Notes under the pieces: generated by a model
Seen by the model: the letters and a program-made list of their open reading frames with translations, nothing else
Database searches by the model: none
Told to the model about the DNA's origin: nothing
Made by a program: the position numbers and the translations under genes
DNA from: Lasiosphaeris hirsuta
Lineage: Eukaryota > Ascomycota > Sordariomycetes > Sordariales > Lasiosphaeriaceae
Direction: 5' to 3'
NCBI GenBank assembly: GCA_030549175.1
Contig: JAUKUA010000001.1
Coordinates: forward strand, 5,642,001 to 5,706,000
DNA: 64,000 nucleotides
In this document: piece by piece, positions 1-12,152 of the stretch
Position numbering within the stretch: the first letter of the stretch is position 1
How the letters are laid out: each line of letters starts with the position of its first letter

Positions 1-469
1 CAGGTTGAACCTCACAGAAGAAAAACCAACAACATTCGGTGCCAGCAATACCCTACGGCAGGTAACAAAGCCCAAACATTTAACCCCTATTCCTCCCCTC
101 CATCAAGATCGAAAAAAAAAGTATATCATCACCCAACCATTTCCTTCCGACCCGTAATTTTTGGTAGAAGAGAAAAAAGAACACGACCAAGAGACCCCAT
201 GGTATAACCCCGTGTCTTTCCAGAGCGCCCAAAACGCCGCTTGATACTTTCGCGCAATCCGCTCAGCCAGCTGTTGGGCATGGCCACCGCAAACAAAAGC
301 CGACAGTAAAACAAGACAACCGCAAAAAACATGAGTTGGCCCACGCCCGGGTATCCCGCCCGCCATCCACAAAAAGGTTTATGCTGTACAGAATGAGCCC
401 TTTCCATCATCATTACTTTCCAGTCATGAACAAATACCAAGATAGACAGACACACCAAACCGACAGAGA
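1..469. other. Gene-free left edge / rad21 3' flank
   Basis: No coding region is supported here. The stretch follows the rad21 stop codon on the minus strand and probably holds its 3' UTR and terminator. The longer open frames in it run antisense to rad21 and have no recognisable protein. Confidence 0.5.
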
Positions 470-2495
470 TTACGCTTCAACAGAGACTGTTGCAGCAGAC
501 GCAATAGGCCGCTCGTGCTCATCCGTCTCCTGCTGTTGCTGTGCGATCTCACCGCCGGCCTCGCGCTCCGCCCAATCGCCCCATAGACCGCGCTTGCCCC
601 GCACACGGATAGGCCCGCCAAGCGAACCCTCAGGCTGCTCGACCTTGATGGCGTCTTTGGTAGCAAGCACGAGGCATTCGAAGAACATTTTGGTTGCATC
701 CGCCTTTGTTGTTGTTCGCTCAGGGAGTAGGTCCTGGAAAACAACAGTTGTCTTCTTGCGCTTGTCGGCGTTCGTGGCGGCATCGGGTCCAAAGAGTTCG
801 CGGAGGATATGCACAGCGTGCTTGGTTCCTATCGAGACAGGGCCGCTGTCGGCTGGGTGCACCAGAGGAGCTGTGGTCTCATCAAAGTTGGGTGCTGGGC
901 TGCTAACTCCAACGTCTCTTGATGGAGACCGGCCGGCCTCGCCGTCGTCGTGGAACACGACTTCATCCTCCTCTCCGGCAATTTCGAGTACGGTGCCGTC
1001 TGCAGCTACAGTCTGGTTGGATGGGACATCTTCTTCCACATGGAGTACTGTCTCATCTTCGGGAAGCTCAAGACGAGGCGATTTGGAGGCACCCTGTTCT
1101 TGGTCGCTATCCATATCGGCAATCCCACTGTCTCTCTTCCTTTTGAGCTCGTTTGGCCTGATGGCGCCAAGGGACAAAAGTCCCTTCAACTCGGGAGCCC
1201 ACCCATCACTGCGACCTTCGAGTAGAATGTTGTTGATGAAGCCACCATTCTTTTGCAGATCCATGAGACTGAGGAGGTACGGGTCGTGTGTCAAAAAGGC
1301 TTGCGGCTTAAGAATGTTGTCGCGCTTTGCCTGTTGCTCCTTGATGTGCGAGTTGGAAAGCATGGTCTGCTCATCTGGTTGGAGAAGCTTTCTCTTCTTC
1401 GCCCGCTGAGGGGCAATGATAGTTGAGTTTGTTGGATCGTCATTAGGCTCGTACATGTCGGTGTTCATGTGGCGGCTATATTCCATCTCGACTTCCTTTG
1501 CGAATTCCTCGTCAATATCGGACAGGGGAGACTCTGATATACGGGCTCGGCTCATATCAGGGATTGCTGGGACTGCAGAAACTGCCGGGGCGTCTGGGAG
1601 GACGGTACGGTCCTCAACGTCCATATGAAAGTCGTCATCACCCATCTGGATATCTCCCTCGTCGTCGGCGATCCGAACGCCATCCCCAAAATCGAGATCT
1701 AGACCTAAAGATGGTTCACGTGTGTTGCGATCCTTACTCGGACCACCGAGATCCATCTCGCTAAACATGTCATCCTCAATCGACCTAGCGGTAGGCGCAT
1801 CTCTCCCGAATTCCACGCTCTTATCCATGGACTTGGTTGCTGGTCTGTCGTCGATGTCGTTTCCAAAATCTAACTCTAGGTCGAGGTCGTCCATGTTTGC
1901 AAGAGCCAGCTCTTCCTCGTCCCTAGTAGTATCCTGGAGGAATTGGCTATTGGCAAAGTCTTCCTGTAGGTTGATATCGCGGTTGTTGGGACGCCCCTTA
2001 CGATTGGCGATCGGAGTGGCCGTGACCTCTTCAAGCTGGGCTGCGAGGAAGTCGGCATTGGGAGGAGGGAGCAAATCGAGATTATCATAGGGCGTAATGC
2101 GATCAGGGAGCATGAGAGACTCCTTATTCTGAATATGGAGATTGGTCGGGATGTCATTGTTGCCCGTCGACCGGAAAGCCTACGCGTATGTTAGCACAAT
2201 CAGCCTAGAGCAAAAGGTGAACAGCACACACCATCTTGATCTTCAACAGGGCCTCGTTGCAGTCATCGAGGAGGTAGCGCGCTTTGCGACTGTAAATGCG
2301 AACGACGCCGAGCAGCAGCTGGCCGCTGAGGCGGAGAGCAAGGGGCGCATCATTGGGAGTAATGATGGCATCAACGCTGTCCTGCAGATTGTGCTGCAGG
2401 ATCTGCATCTTGGAGACCTTGCGCTCCTGGTTGGCGGAGAGCCATGCCTTGGCCAGAGGGCCGGTGGCACTGAGGAGTGTGCCCGACCAGAACAT
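470..2495 (-). CDS. rad21: Cohesin kleisin subunit Rad21/Scc1/Mcd1
   Basis: This is the kleisin that closes the SMC1-SMC3 cohesin ring, holds sister chromatids together and is cut by separase at anaphase. I read two exons, 2495-2232 and 2179-470, with a 52-bp intron from gtgtgt to cgtag; the joined protein has about 657 residues. The N-terminus has the family signature (MFWSGTLLS, then ALRLSGQLLLGVVRIYSRK) that contacts SMC3. The long acidic middle is disordered and has a KKRK basic patch. The C-terminal winged helix at roughly residues 540-630 (HILRELFG, later VVFQDLLP) binds the SMC1 head. SVEFGR at residues 209-214 fits the SxExGR separase consensus. The ATG at 2495 was chosen because the conserved domain begins exactly there. 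The gene is divergent from pmr1 across 1.5 kb. Confidence 0.95.
1802..1819 (-). other. Predicted separase cleavage motif in Rad21
   Basis: The codons read SVEFGR followed by Asp, matching the yeast SxExGR rule with cleavage after the Arg. It lies about one third into the protein, in the acidic disordered linker where yeast kleisins are cut. Confidence 0.55.
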
Positions 2496-4013
2496 GGCGA
2501 CGGCTGCAGTGAAGAGGGCAAACAATGGGTTGTACAATAAGTAGGATGGACTGTCAAAAGGATATCGAGTGGTGTAAAATATTGTCCTTGGAGGGGAAGG
2601 GCGCGACCGGGCAGGTGGTGGCGATGCGGAGTTGTCGGGTGGCGGAGGTAAACAAGAAGCGCGTCGTCTTGCTGCAGGGACTGGCGCGTGGTAGATAAGC
2701 GGGCCTGTCCTGGATTTTCATATACACTTCTTGCGTAGCAACGCAAAATATGGGGTTTGAGAATTTGCTAGTAAAAGTCGCCCCGAGCAATGCGATGCGC
2801 TGGGGCGGATGCGACAGCGAGCAAAGGTGGTGGCAGCGATGAAGCAATGTCGAACGATAGGAAAAGGAGGAGGGGACGTGGTGTGGTGCGGTGGTTTGTC
2901 GGCGGGTGATTGTGGACGCTCAAACAAATTCCATGTGCTGCGAAATTTGAGAGGCTGGGGGCTCCACCAGCCACATAAATCCAGGCAGCGCCTCTGAAAA
3001 CTCCGAATCCGGCTCTCACAGCAATCACGTGCCGGAATCTGCTTGCCGCCATCTGCGGTACCTGAGCTTGGCGCCCCGACACCCGGCTCACACCAGCCAG
3101 ACGATCAAATTGCTTGACTGTCACAGCTATTTCCTTCCTTCAGTGCTTCGTTCGGGAACGGTGAGAATTCTCACATGCAAAACCATTTGGAAGCACCGCA
3201 TGGTGTCTCCAAAAAGCCACACTGTCATCGCAGTGGTCACTTTGTATCTTGGAAACCCCTTGACCTGGGAACGAGACTCCCCTTGTGAGCGATCCCAACT
3301 TATCCATAGCCCAGAGGAACTGACTGAGAGGTCACACAATACACAATGCGCCGGAGTAAGCCGTCACGCCGTTCAGGCCATACTCTTGCGTTGCGCTTCT
3401 TGCAGCTTTTCAAGTACAGACATAGTAGCAAGATACATTTGTAACTCAGCGACCCGGGGATGCCGGTATTTTCACCGCGCCGTTTCGCATATCAATGCTG
3501 CGTCCCTGCACTTCTGAATGGCGATAAACGAGTGATGCAGAAGTCCTGGGTGGACATCGTATGGATCCTGGATGAAGGGACCCCAAAGCCTGAATTGCAG
3601 TGGTTCCCAGAGCTGGGATTCGCCTGCTGGGAGGTCGCCTTTGTTCAGCCTCATGCATCCCCCTGCAAGAGTGCTCTAGCGCCCCAAGACATGGAAAAGA
3701 CCAAATGTGGAATAAAACACGTTCCACCACCAACGCGACGAATCTTGGTCAGTCAGGCTATTTTTTTTTCCTGCACTGTCTAAATCGCAAGAGCGCAAAG
3801 TCCCTATACCGGCGATGATAACACACAACACCATCTACTGTCTTGCTTAATTGAATTTGCGTGCCCCATCATATCTGCCTTTGCATTGGTCGTCTGCCAG
3901 CTTGCTGCCGTTGCAGGAGTGGATGACGCTCGACTTCGTTTTCAACACCCGTCTGGGTCCCGTTGCGCCCTCCCCGCCTTGGTTCTGCCGTCAGCTCCTG
4001 GGCACCCCTCGAG
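2496..4013. other. Divergent promoter region rad21/pmr1
   Basis: About 1.5 kb separates the two start codons. I found no convincing reading frame, RNA gene or repeat. It should contain both promoters and 5' UTRs. A T9 run occurs near 3762-3770. Confidence 0.5.
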
Positions 4014-7000
4014 ATGGACCGATTCACGCGAAAAGACAATGATCAAGCCCTGCCGCTGTTCAATGTGCCCTCCCACGACGGTAACCTTGCCGCGCCCGAG
4101 AATACCGAGCGATCGCGACCCACCTCGCCAGGCCTCAACCGGACCACCTCGGCACAGTCGAGAGTAGGGATTCGTGCGTGCTATCCCTGAGCGCAACCGC
4201 AGCTAACATCTCTGGCGCAGAGTGTCGCCGACCAATATTCCCTCTTGCCCCCTACAGAGGTCGCCTCTCGGCTACAAACGTCGTTGACGCATGGGCTCAC
4301 ACCCGCTGAGGCCCTCTCCAGACTCCGCGATGTTGGCCCGAACGAAATACCACACGAGGAACCCGAACCGCTGTGGTTACGGTTTATCAAGCAGTTTCAG
4401 GAGCCTTTGATTGTTCTCCTTCTTGTATCGGCGGGCGCATCGGTGGTGGTGGGAAACACGGACGACGCTGTCAGCATTGCGGTCGCTGTAACGATTGTAG
4501 TGAGCGTGGGCTTTGTCCAAGAATACCGGTCCGAGAAGTCGATTGAGGCACTCAACCACCTAGTGCCGAATCACGCCCATCTTGTACGAAAACATGAGAA
4601 GAAGTCTGCTGCAGCATCCCGCTCGCCCAGCTGGCCAGCTACTAGCGAAGAGATATCTGAGCAAGAGGAGGGCTCGGGCTCGGCGACACCCAATGAAGAA
4701 CTTCTGGAGGTAGCGTCGTCTAAGGTTATGGCAGCTCAATTGGTACCGGGGGATCTGGTCTTATTCACCACAGGCGACCGTATTCCGGCCGACATCCGAG
4801 TAACCAAAGCTGCCGATCTGACCATAGATGCGTCGAATCTCACCGGAGAAAACGAGCCTGTCAGGATCACAGCACATGCTCGTGCTCGGGATGCACTCTC
4901 CTCGCCTACCCCAGGGGGTTCTGCTCTGCAACTTCCCAGTCCCTCGTTCGCAGCAGCCGTTAATGGCGTGTCCCCCAGGGAGGATAAGGGGGATGATATC
5001 AAAAATATTGCATATATGGGAACTCTAGTAAAATCTGGACATGGACAGGGAATTGTGTTTGCAACCGGAGGCAATACACATTTTGGCACCATTGCTACAA
5101 GTGTTTCCGGGACCGAGAGCCCGCGGTCACCCCTCCAACTTTCCATGGACGAGCTGGGAACGCAACTGAGCAAGGTTTCTTTCGTCATAATTGGGCTTAT
5201 CTCCTTGATCGGATGGCTTCAAGGAAAGAACCTGCTGGAAATATTCACCATCTCCATTTCTCTAGCTGTGGCCGCTATTCCAGAAGGCCTCCCAATTATC
5301 GTCACCGTCACGCTGGCTCTGGGAGTCCACCGGATGGCCAGGCACAACGCTATTGTCCGTAGGATGCCCAAGGTCGAGACTCTAGGGTCTGTCAACGTGG
5401 TTTGCACCGATAAAACAGGTGTGTAAATGTCGGCAACACCACAACGAACACTACTAACCCCTTTTAGGAACGCTGACGATGAATCATATGACAACAGCCA
5501 AGATGTGGTTCTTTGGCACTGATAACGTGTTGGATGTTGATTCTGATGATGAGGCCACGGAGACTAAGCCTGATCCTGCCACATTGAGAATTCTACGCAT
5601 CGGCAACATTGCTAACGATGCACGTCTTGCGCGACAACACACTGAACATGGGGCGGCCGCTAGAGCAGTGCTTTCTTCAACCCAAAGCCGTGGTCAAATT
5701 TCGACCTATACTCGATGGGTCGGCCAGCCGACAGATGTTGCCATGCTAGATCTTCTCGACCGATTCAAGGAGCACGATATTCGCGAATCAATTGGGGCTC
5801 GTGCTACAGAAACCCCCTTTAGTTCTGATCGCAAATGGATGGGTGTCACAATCGGGACTGAGGGCGGCAAGCATGAGAAGGAGTTTGCATACATCAAGGG
5901 AGCGATTGATAAGATTCTCGATATGTGTGATACATACTTTACTAAGGACGGTCGGGAGTTTGTCATGGACTCAACCCGACGTCAGGAAGCTCTTCAGGCA
6001 GCAGAGAGTATGGCTTCTGAGGGTCTGAGGGTGCTGGCCTTTGCGAGCGGGCCGGTTACCAGATCTTCAAGGAAATCCGCTGCGGCCCGACCCAATGGCC
6101 AGGCTGGTGACAGGACCGAGAGCCCAACACCAATCGAGGACCTCTACAAGGGCCTCACGTTTGCTGGCTTGGTCGGCATGAGCGATCCCCCACGACCCGG
6201 CGTCGCGCGGTCGATTAGGAAACTGATGCGTGGCCGTGTCAAGGTTATCATGATCACAGGGGATTCCGAGACTACGGCTGTTGCCATCGGCAAGCAGCTG
6301 GGTATGGCTATCGCTGCCCCCTCGGTGCATGCGGCGAACCAGGTCAGCGTCAGGCCTGTGCTCCGGGGTGACGAGATCGACGCCATGTCGGATGAAGACT
6401 TAGCCCAGGCGATGGATCACACAACAATCTTTGCGCGAACGAACCCTGACCATAAGATGAAGATCATTAAAGCCCTTCAGTCCCGCGGCGATATCGTCGC
6501 CATGACGGGAGATGGTGTCAACGACGCACCAGCCTTGAAAAAGGCAGACATCGGTATCGCCATGGGTAGACATGGAACTGACGTGGCCAAGGAGGCCGCA
6601 GATATGATTTTGACCGATGATGACTTTTCCACCATTCTTCATGCAATTGAGGAGGGCAAGGGTATATTCAACAATATTCAGAACTTCCTGACTTTCCAGC
6701 TGAGCACGAGTGCTGCTGGACTGTCGCTCGTTTTGATATGCACTTGCCTGGGGTACAAGTCACCTCTCAACGCGATGCAGATTCTGTGGATCAGTGGGTC
6801 CTTTGTTTTTATTTTTACAACACTCGCTTTGCCGTGAAGATGCTAACCAATGGCTTGTAGATATCATCATGGATGGACCCCCCGCGCAGTCTCTTGGTGT
6901 TGAGGCTGTGGACAAGGACGTTATGAACAGGCCACCCCGAAGACGGAACGATGCCGTACTCACAAAGTCCCTTATCACGCGTGTCCTAACGTCGGCATTC

Positions 7001-7399
7001 ATCATCATGTTGGGCACAATGCTAGTGTATAGACATGAGATGTTAGATGATGGCGAGGTGACACGGCGTGACACCACCATGACGTTCACCTGCTTCGTGT
7101 TGTTTGACATGTTCAATGCACTGAGCTGTCGCTCCGAGTCCAAGTCGGTCCTCCGGGGTGAGGTCGGTCTGTTCTCGAATACGCTCTTCAACTGGGCCGT
7201 GTCACTCAGTCTAGCTGGACAGCTTCTCGTCATCTACTTCCCATGGTTGCAAGAAGTTTTCCAAACAGAGGCGTTGAGTCTCCGCGACCTCGTATCATTG
7301 TTTTGCCTCTGCAGCACTGTTTTCTGGGCGGATGAGCTCCGCAAGTGGTGGAAGTATGGGCGGCGGAGGATTGGGGCCAACTACAGCCAGGCGGTGTAG
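4014..7399 (+). CDS. pmr1: Golgi P-type Ca2+/Mn2+-ATPase (SPCA, Pmr1)
   Basis: This P2A-type pump loads the Golgi lumen with Ca2+ and Mn2+ for protein processing and glycosylation. I read four exons: 4014-4163, 4221-5418, 5468-6793 and 6861-7399, giving about 1070 residues. Visible motifs are LTGEN near residue 257 (actuator domain TGES equivalent), AAIPEGLP near 402 (M4 ion-binding PEGL), DKTGT at 447-451 with the phosphorylated Asp, and TGDGVNDAP near 796 (hinge and Mg site). The end of exon 3 joins to give [16 protein letters not shown] of transmembrane segment 6. An N-terminal segment of about 70 residues precedes the first conserved helix. The second intron falls inside the DKTGT codons. 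A serine-rich insertion follows [10 protein letters not shown] in the actuator region. Start ATG is the only one that gives a conserved N-terminus through the first intron. Confidence 0.95.
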
Positions 7400-8136
7400 A
7401 AAATGGGTTAATACGGACTGCGGACGATTTGGGTCTGGAGTATTGACATGTTGCATTGTACTTCAAGTGATAGACGGCATGGACTTTGTATCTTAGACCA
7501 GGAGTCAGGCCCACGGGGGTGGTGGACTTGTATTGTATGTATGGATGACATTGCATAGCGGGAGCTTTCATACCTTAGGTTGCTTGATCAGCGCAGTACG
7601 GGTACTTAGCCAAACAAGGACAGTATATACGACCCTTTGACTTGATCTCTGCCTACCGAATTGTACAGATGGGAAATCGGAGAAGAAGGCAGTTGGAACT
7701 CTCCTCCGAAAGGGATGCATATAGTATAGGACTTTGCCCCTTCCCAGTTTGTCCCTAGCACGCGAAGTCGCACCTGCCGAGTGATCCTAAACCATGGGCC
7801 CAAGGCTGGACATCCAACAACCCAGCAGAAATCCAAGAGGTCCCTTATAATAAACCTTGGGTTCCAAAGGCTTGGCTTGGTAAGGTAGTTCCATGCCCGG
7901 GCCTAGCTCCATGCCCGGATTGCGCGGGGTCCATGTTGTTCATGGAATCTAGGCAGCCAACAGGGCCCCTGCAACATGCAACCAAGGTAGTAGGTAGGTA
8001 TTCTTGCAATGGACATTGTCAGCGCACAGGGCGGGGCACTACCTTAATCGTCTCCAATCCTCAACCACAAAAAAAGGGCCACGTCCAACCTAATATCAGG
8101 GCAACGCAATGCGCCGACATCGTTACGGCACCACCA
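7400..8136. other. Intergenic region pmr1-COG4
   Basis: The stretch holds the pmr1 3' UTR and the COG4 promoter. I see no supported gene. An in-frame extension upstream of the COG4 ATG has no family support. Confidence 0.5.
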
Positions 8137-10781
8137 ATGTCCTTCTCCAATGGCGCCGCCATCCCCTCGTCGACGAAGATGCTCGCCCCCAGTAGCAAGA
8201 CCAGCAGCAGCAGCAACCGACGCATCAGCATCGGCAACACACTTCCGTCCCCGACCCACCTCGCCCCTTCCATGGCAGCCATGCCGGTAGCCGGTCCCAA
8301 CAGCGTTGCAAAATCTAAGAAACAAGATGCCGACGACAACTCCCCCATCGCCGCCCTCCGCGATGCCTCCTCCCCGACCGAGGTTCGCACGGCCATCCAA
8401 GCCCTGCACGCCCGCGAATCCGCCATCACGGCGCGGCTGACGACGCTCCTGACAGCGCAGCACGATGTCTCGCGCTCGCTCGTGCGCCTCGACAACCTTC
8501 GTGCAGGACTCGGCGCCCAGGTCATTGCGGCACGAGGTGTCGGAAACGCCATGCTGGCCGGGGCCGCCGACACGGCGGCGCACCTGTCGGGGCGGGTGCG
8601 GGCCCTCGACCTCGAGAAGCGCCGGGTTGAGGACACGCTGCGTGTGGTGGAGCAGGTGGCCGAGCTCAAGGCGTGCGTGGCGGGCGTGGTGGGGAGCATG
8701 GGCGCGCCGCAGGACTGGGAGGCCGCGGCGGGCTACATCGCCCGCGCCGCGAGGGTGCCCGAAGATATCGTGCGGGGTGGCTTTGCGGCGGCTGTGGTGC
8801 CAACTGTCGAGGTGCCGGATGCGCCTTGGGTCACCCTAGAGGCGGCACGCGAGAGCTTGTGCAAGCTGTTTTTGCGCGAGTTTGAGAAGGCGGCTGCCGA
8901 GGGCGATGGGGCGAGGGTCACGCGCTTCTTCAAGCTGTTCCCGCTCATTGGGAGAGGGGATGCTGGGCTCGACGTGTACGGCCGGTACGTGTGCCAGGGC
9001 GTGGCTGGTAGGGCGAGGGCGATGTTGAAGGAGGCGCAGGGGAGGAAGGACGGCTTCTTCTTTGCGAACGCCCTGACGAAGCTGTTCGAGCATATCGCTG
9101 AGATTGTGGATGGCCACGGTAGCGTCGTGGAGAGGCACTACGGTGCGGGGAAGATGATCAAGGTGATTGAGAAGCTTCAGATGGAGGCCGACATCCAGGG
9201 TGGCATAATCATTGACTCATGGAGCGACGACCGCACGGTGGATAGACGGTTAACAGACGTTAAGAGCTACCCCTTTTCGTTCCTTGTGCAGAGCTTTTTA
9301 CCACAGCAGAGAGGCTTTGGAGGGACACCGCGCGTCAACTCGCCTGCTCAAGGCGGGGGTACCAACGACCCTCGCAGTAGCGAAGATGAGGGAGTCAATA
9401 TGAAGGAGGTAGACGCCCTGCTCAACGAAATTGCCGTCATGTTGGGGAAGTGGTCTCTCTACGCCCGATTCCTTGCTGGAAAGTGCAAGGTATGCTTTCA
9501 TTCCTATTGCTTCTTCTTCGCAGGCTGGAACAGCACTAACTCACCTAGGAACTCGAAACCCCTGAAGACGCGCCTCTCACTGTGCCTGAAGTCCTTACCA
9601 AGTCGAACCTGAGCCGAAAGGTGACAGGAAAGCTCACAACACCGTATAATGTCCTTACTGCCTTTTTCTTCCGGCGCTCAGTTGAGAAGGCATTTCAAAT
9701 AGACGAGTTCCCCGACGGGCTCACTCTGAACATGAACAGGACGATTGGTAGCAACCCGCCCTTTATCATCTCGGCCATCGATGATGTCATGTACATTGTC
9801 AATACTCTCATCTTAAAATCTATCTCCACGGCTCAGAGGGCCGTTATTGAGCACGTCATTCATACGATATCGAGCCTTCTCGGCAACGATTTCATAAAAA
9901 TGGTCCAGCGGAAAATGCGCGACGAGTATTATCCAAAACCCCTGGTGCAGGGCGGCTTCCCACCCGAGGATAAGATCGTTGGCTTCATTGTACTTATCAA
10001 CAGCCTCGACACCTCCATTGACTATCTTGGCCGCATCGTCTCAAGCATTCTAGGATCTTCCGAACAGCGAGAGGAAAACGCTGGCAACGGCTCAACACAA
10101 CCAGGCTCAGCCTCTGGGTTGAGGGACTCGCTTCCCTTTAACAACGACCTCCGGGATGTCACAACCCGCCTCCAGAATCTCAAGACCTCCTTTTCGTCCA
10201 ACACGGCAGAGTTGCTTACCGAGGGTCTCACCGTCCTCTTCAATCAGGTAATTAAGCCACGGCTTAGGCCGGTGCTGACGGACACGTTCCGCGACGCCGA
10301 CTACGCCCTCACAGAAGATGAGCTGGCCGAGGTGGCAGCGCAGAACGACGAGACCGAAGACGAGGCGCTTGAGCTCGTCGGACGCCGCTTCGAGCATGGC
10401 TGGGACACGCTCATGAAGCCTGTCGCTCGCCTACTGACGTCACACACATTCTCGACGGTGCTCGACCTCACTGCGCGCTACCTCGCGCGTGTACTCGAGA
10501 AGCGCATATGGAGCTACGCGGGTGGGCGGGCGAGCCCGTACGGCGCGATCCGCATGGAGAGGGACTTTAGTGCGGTTGTCGGGGTGGTGAGCCGCGGACA
10601 CTACGCTGTGCGCGAGGTGTTTGGGAAGACAACGCAGATCTTGATGGTGGCCAACATGGAGGAGGAAGAGTGGGATGAGCTGGTGGCAGATGCTGGGGAC
10701 GGCCAGGATGAGGATGATGGGATGTTGTGGGTGTTGACTGAGGATGAGAGGAGGAAGGCGAGGACGATTGTCCAAACGTGA
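8137..10781 (+). CDS. cog4: Conserved oligomeric Golgi complex subunit 4 (COG4)
   Basis: COG4 is a lobe A subunit of the COG tether, which captures retrograde vesicles at the cis-Golgi and binds SNARE-regulating Sly1. I read two exons, 8137-9489 and 9549-10781, with a 59-bp phase 0 intron; the product has about 861 residues, within the family range. The N-terminal 70 residues are low-complexity. A helical coiled-coil segment follows (LHARESAITARLTTLL). The family landmark ERHYGAGKMIKVIEKLQ lies near residue 335, and the helical C-terminal half includes LNMNRTIGSNPPF and ends in an acidic tail. The ATG at 8137 was preferred to an upstream in-frame codon because the extension does not look coding. 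It shares the secretory theme with pmr1 but on its own promoter. Confidence 0.93.
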
Positions 10782-11170
10782 AGATGCAAGATGTTTTTCT
10801 TCATTTACAAAAACTACTTACGAAAGGGCTCACACAGACGTATGAGACGCATAGGGGGCATCATATGGAGTCGAAACGTAGACAGTTTTTTAGAGGTTTT
10901 AAATCTCAAGTAGTTGGGGTTAACAAGCTTCGTGTATTGTGATAAACATAGAAGCACATGGGCATCTTACAGGTAATAAATAGCAATCACATCCATCGTA
11001 GTATCCCGGCATGTTTACGCAGACCCTGTCCCCCTTTTTGGGCCTGAAACAAGTTGGAGTCGACTTGTGGCTGCCCACAGTTGAACCACTCCATTTCCAG
11101 CCTCGTCCCGTGCTCGGCCTCGAGGCTTATCATTCACCAACTCCCCGACACCATATGCATAACATCTTTC
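10782..11170. other. Intergenic region COG4-PSI gene
   Basis: This holds the COG4 3' UTR and the promoter of the next gene. A missing first exon with a signal peptide for the next gene could lie here, but I could not define one. Confidence 0.4.
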
Positions 11171-11754
11171 ATGCCTCCTAAAACCCAGTCACCTGAAAAG
11201 CCCACGGCCGCCATGAATGAATCGAGTAATGGCCCTGCTGATGAGCATCTCCTCCGATGCTGGAGACAACAATATTGTGGCGGGTGTCTTGGTCAGGACA
11301 AGTGCAGTTGGTGTCCATTTGTGAGAACCCCTCCCTTGGAACCACATTCATCAAGGCGAGGTTGTGGGATGGCTAACGGCATGCATGGACAATTTGCACA
11401 ACACAGACGCAGTCTTGTGTCCCCAATGACTACCCGATTCAATTGCTGGCGCCAGCCTATGACGAGAATATCTGCCCCCATTGGGCAGAGAGATGGGAGA
11501 TCCGGACACACCCGTTCGGCTGTCAGGTCTCGACCATCTCCAGCCTGACCTCGATCATTTCGATTGTGTCGACGTTGGCATTTGTCCTTCTTGTGTGGCT
11601 GGGCGCTTGGGCCATCCGACGATTGCGCAAGTACCATGGGGGTCAAGAACCGGGTTGGTGGAAGGTGTGGGCATCGGGCTCAGCATCGAGATTGAGGGTT
11701 TGGCAACCACAGACGAATAGATCGCAGGAGCAAGAGCCGTTGTTGGGAACTTGA
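11171..11754 (+). CDS. Small PSI-like cysteine-rich single-pass membrane protein
   Basis: Two exons are supported, 11171-11320 and 11413-11754, joined in phase 0 across a 92-bp intron. The product is about 163 residues. A Cys-rich stretch near residues 26-55 (CWRQQYCGGCL, CSWCPF, then SCVPND across the junction) resembles a PSI domain. It is followed by ENICPHWAERWE and a later Cys, and then by one hydrophobic helix near residues 95-120 (IISIVSTLAFVLLVWLGAWAI) with a basic flank, so the Cys-rich part should face the ER lumen or outside. I recognise this as a conserved filamentous-fungal family without an assigned role. No signal peptide is visible at the chosen ATG, so the start is uncertain and an upstream exon is possible; an internal ATG at 11213 is another candidate. 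Confidence 0.7.
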
Positions 11755-11855
11755 CAGGGCCTGGCCTTCCCGACCCAAGACAGTTACACGTGTTTCACAG
11801 TTACGTTGAGTGTAAAATTAAATGATTATGAATGAGTGATTGCTGAAGTCATGGC

Positions 11856-12152
11856 TCACCCGGAGCTGACCGGAGGAATGATGGCAACTTCGTCGCCTTC
11901 CTGTATGACTATTTCCTCATCGCTCGTCTCACCATCCTCGCCGCCCGGCATATCAACGTAGGATAAGTTCACGGTCACGAGGCTATTGTCAAGCACGTTC
12001 TCCTTAATGCCCTGGTACCGCTCCTCAAGTGTTGCGAAAAGCTTGCTTAGAGGTAGGGGCGCAGGCAAGGCCTCTACATTTTTTGTTGTGAAGGAGCCAG
12101 CACTGGCAAAGTACAGTATGGTGAAGTGGCCATTCGGCGGTCTTGACGTCAT
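11856..12152 (-). CDS. cnxG: Molybdopterin synthase sulfur-carrier subunit (MoaD/MOCS2A type)
   Basis: This small beta-grasp protein carries a C-terminal thiocarboxylate that delivers sulfur to precursor Z in molybdenum cofactor synthesis, needed for nitrate reductase and xanthine dehydrogenase. It is a single 98-residue exon. The N-terminus (FTILYFASAG) and the C-terminal block (DEVAIIPPVSSG) are the family landmarks. The last residues are Ser-Ser-Gly and not the Gly-Gly of the bacterial and animal proteins; the terminal Gly that becomes the thiocarboxylate is present. A gtgagc donor-like sequence overlaps the stop codon, but I found no downstream exon that improves the end. It is convergent with the PSI gene, with only about 100 bp between them. 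Confidence 0.9.
   Translation of the reverse strand: MTSRPPNGHFTILYFASAGSFTTKNVEALPAPLPLSKLFATLEERYQGIKENVLDNSLVTVNLSYVDMPGGEDGETSDEEIVIQEGDEVAIIPPVSSG

Noticed and set aside
336..1409. Long open frame on the plus strand (over 350 codons)
   Set aside because: It is the antisense shadow of the rad21 second exon; rad21 has clear family domains and this frame has none.
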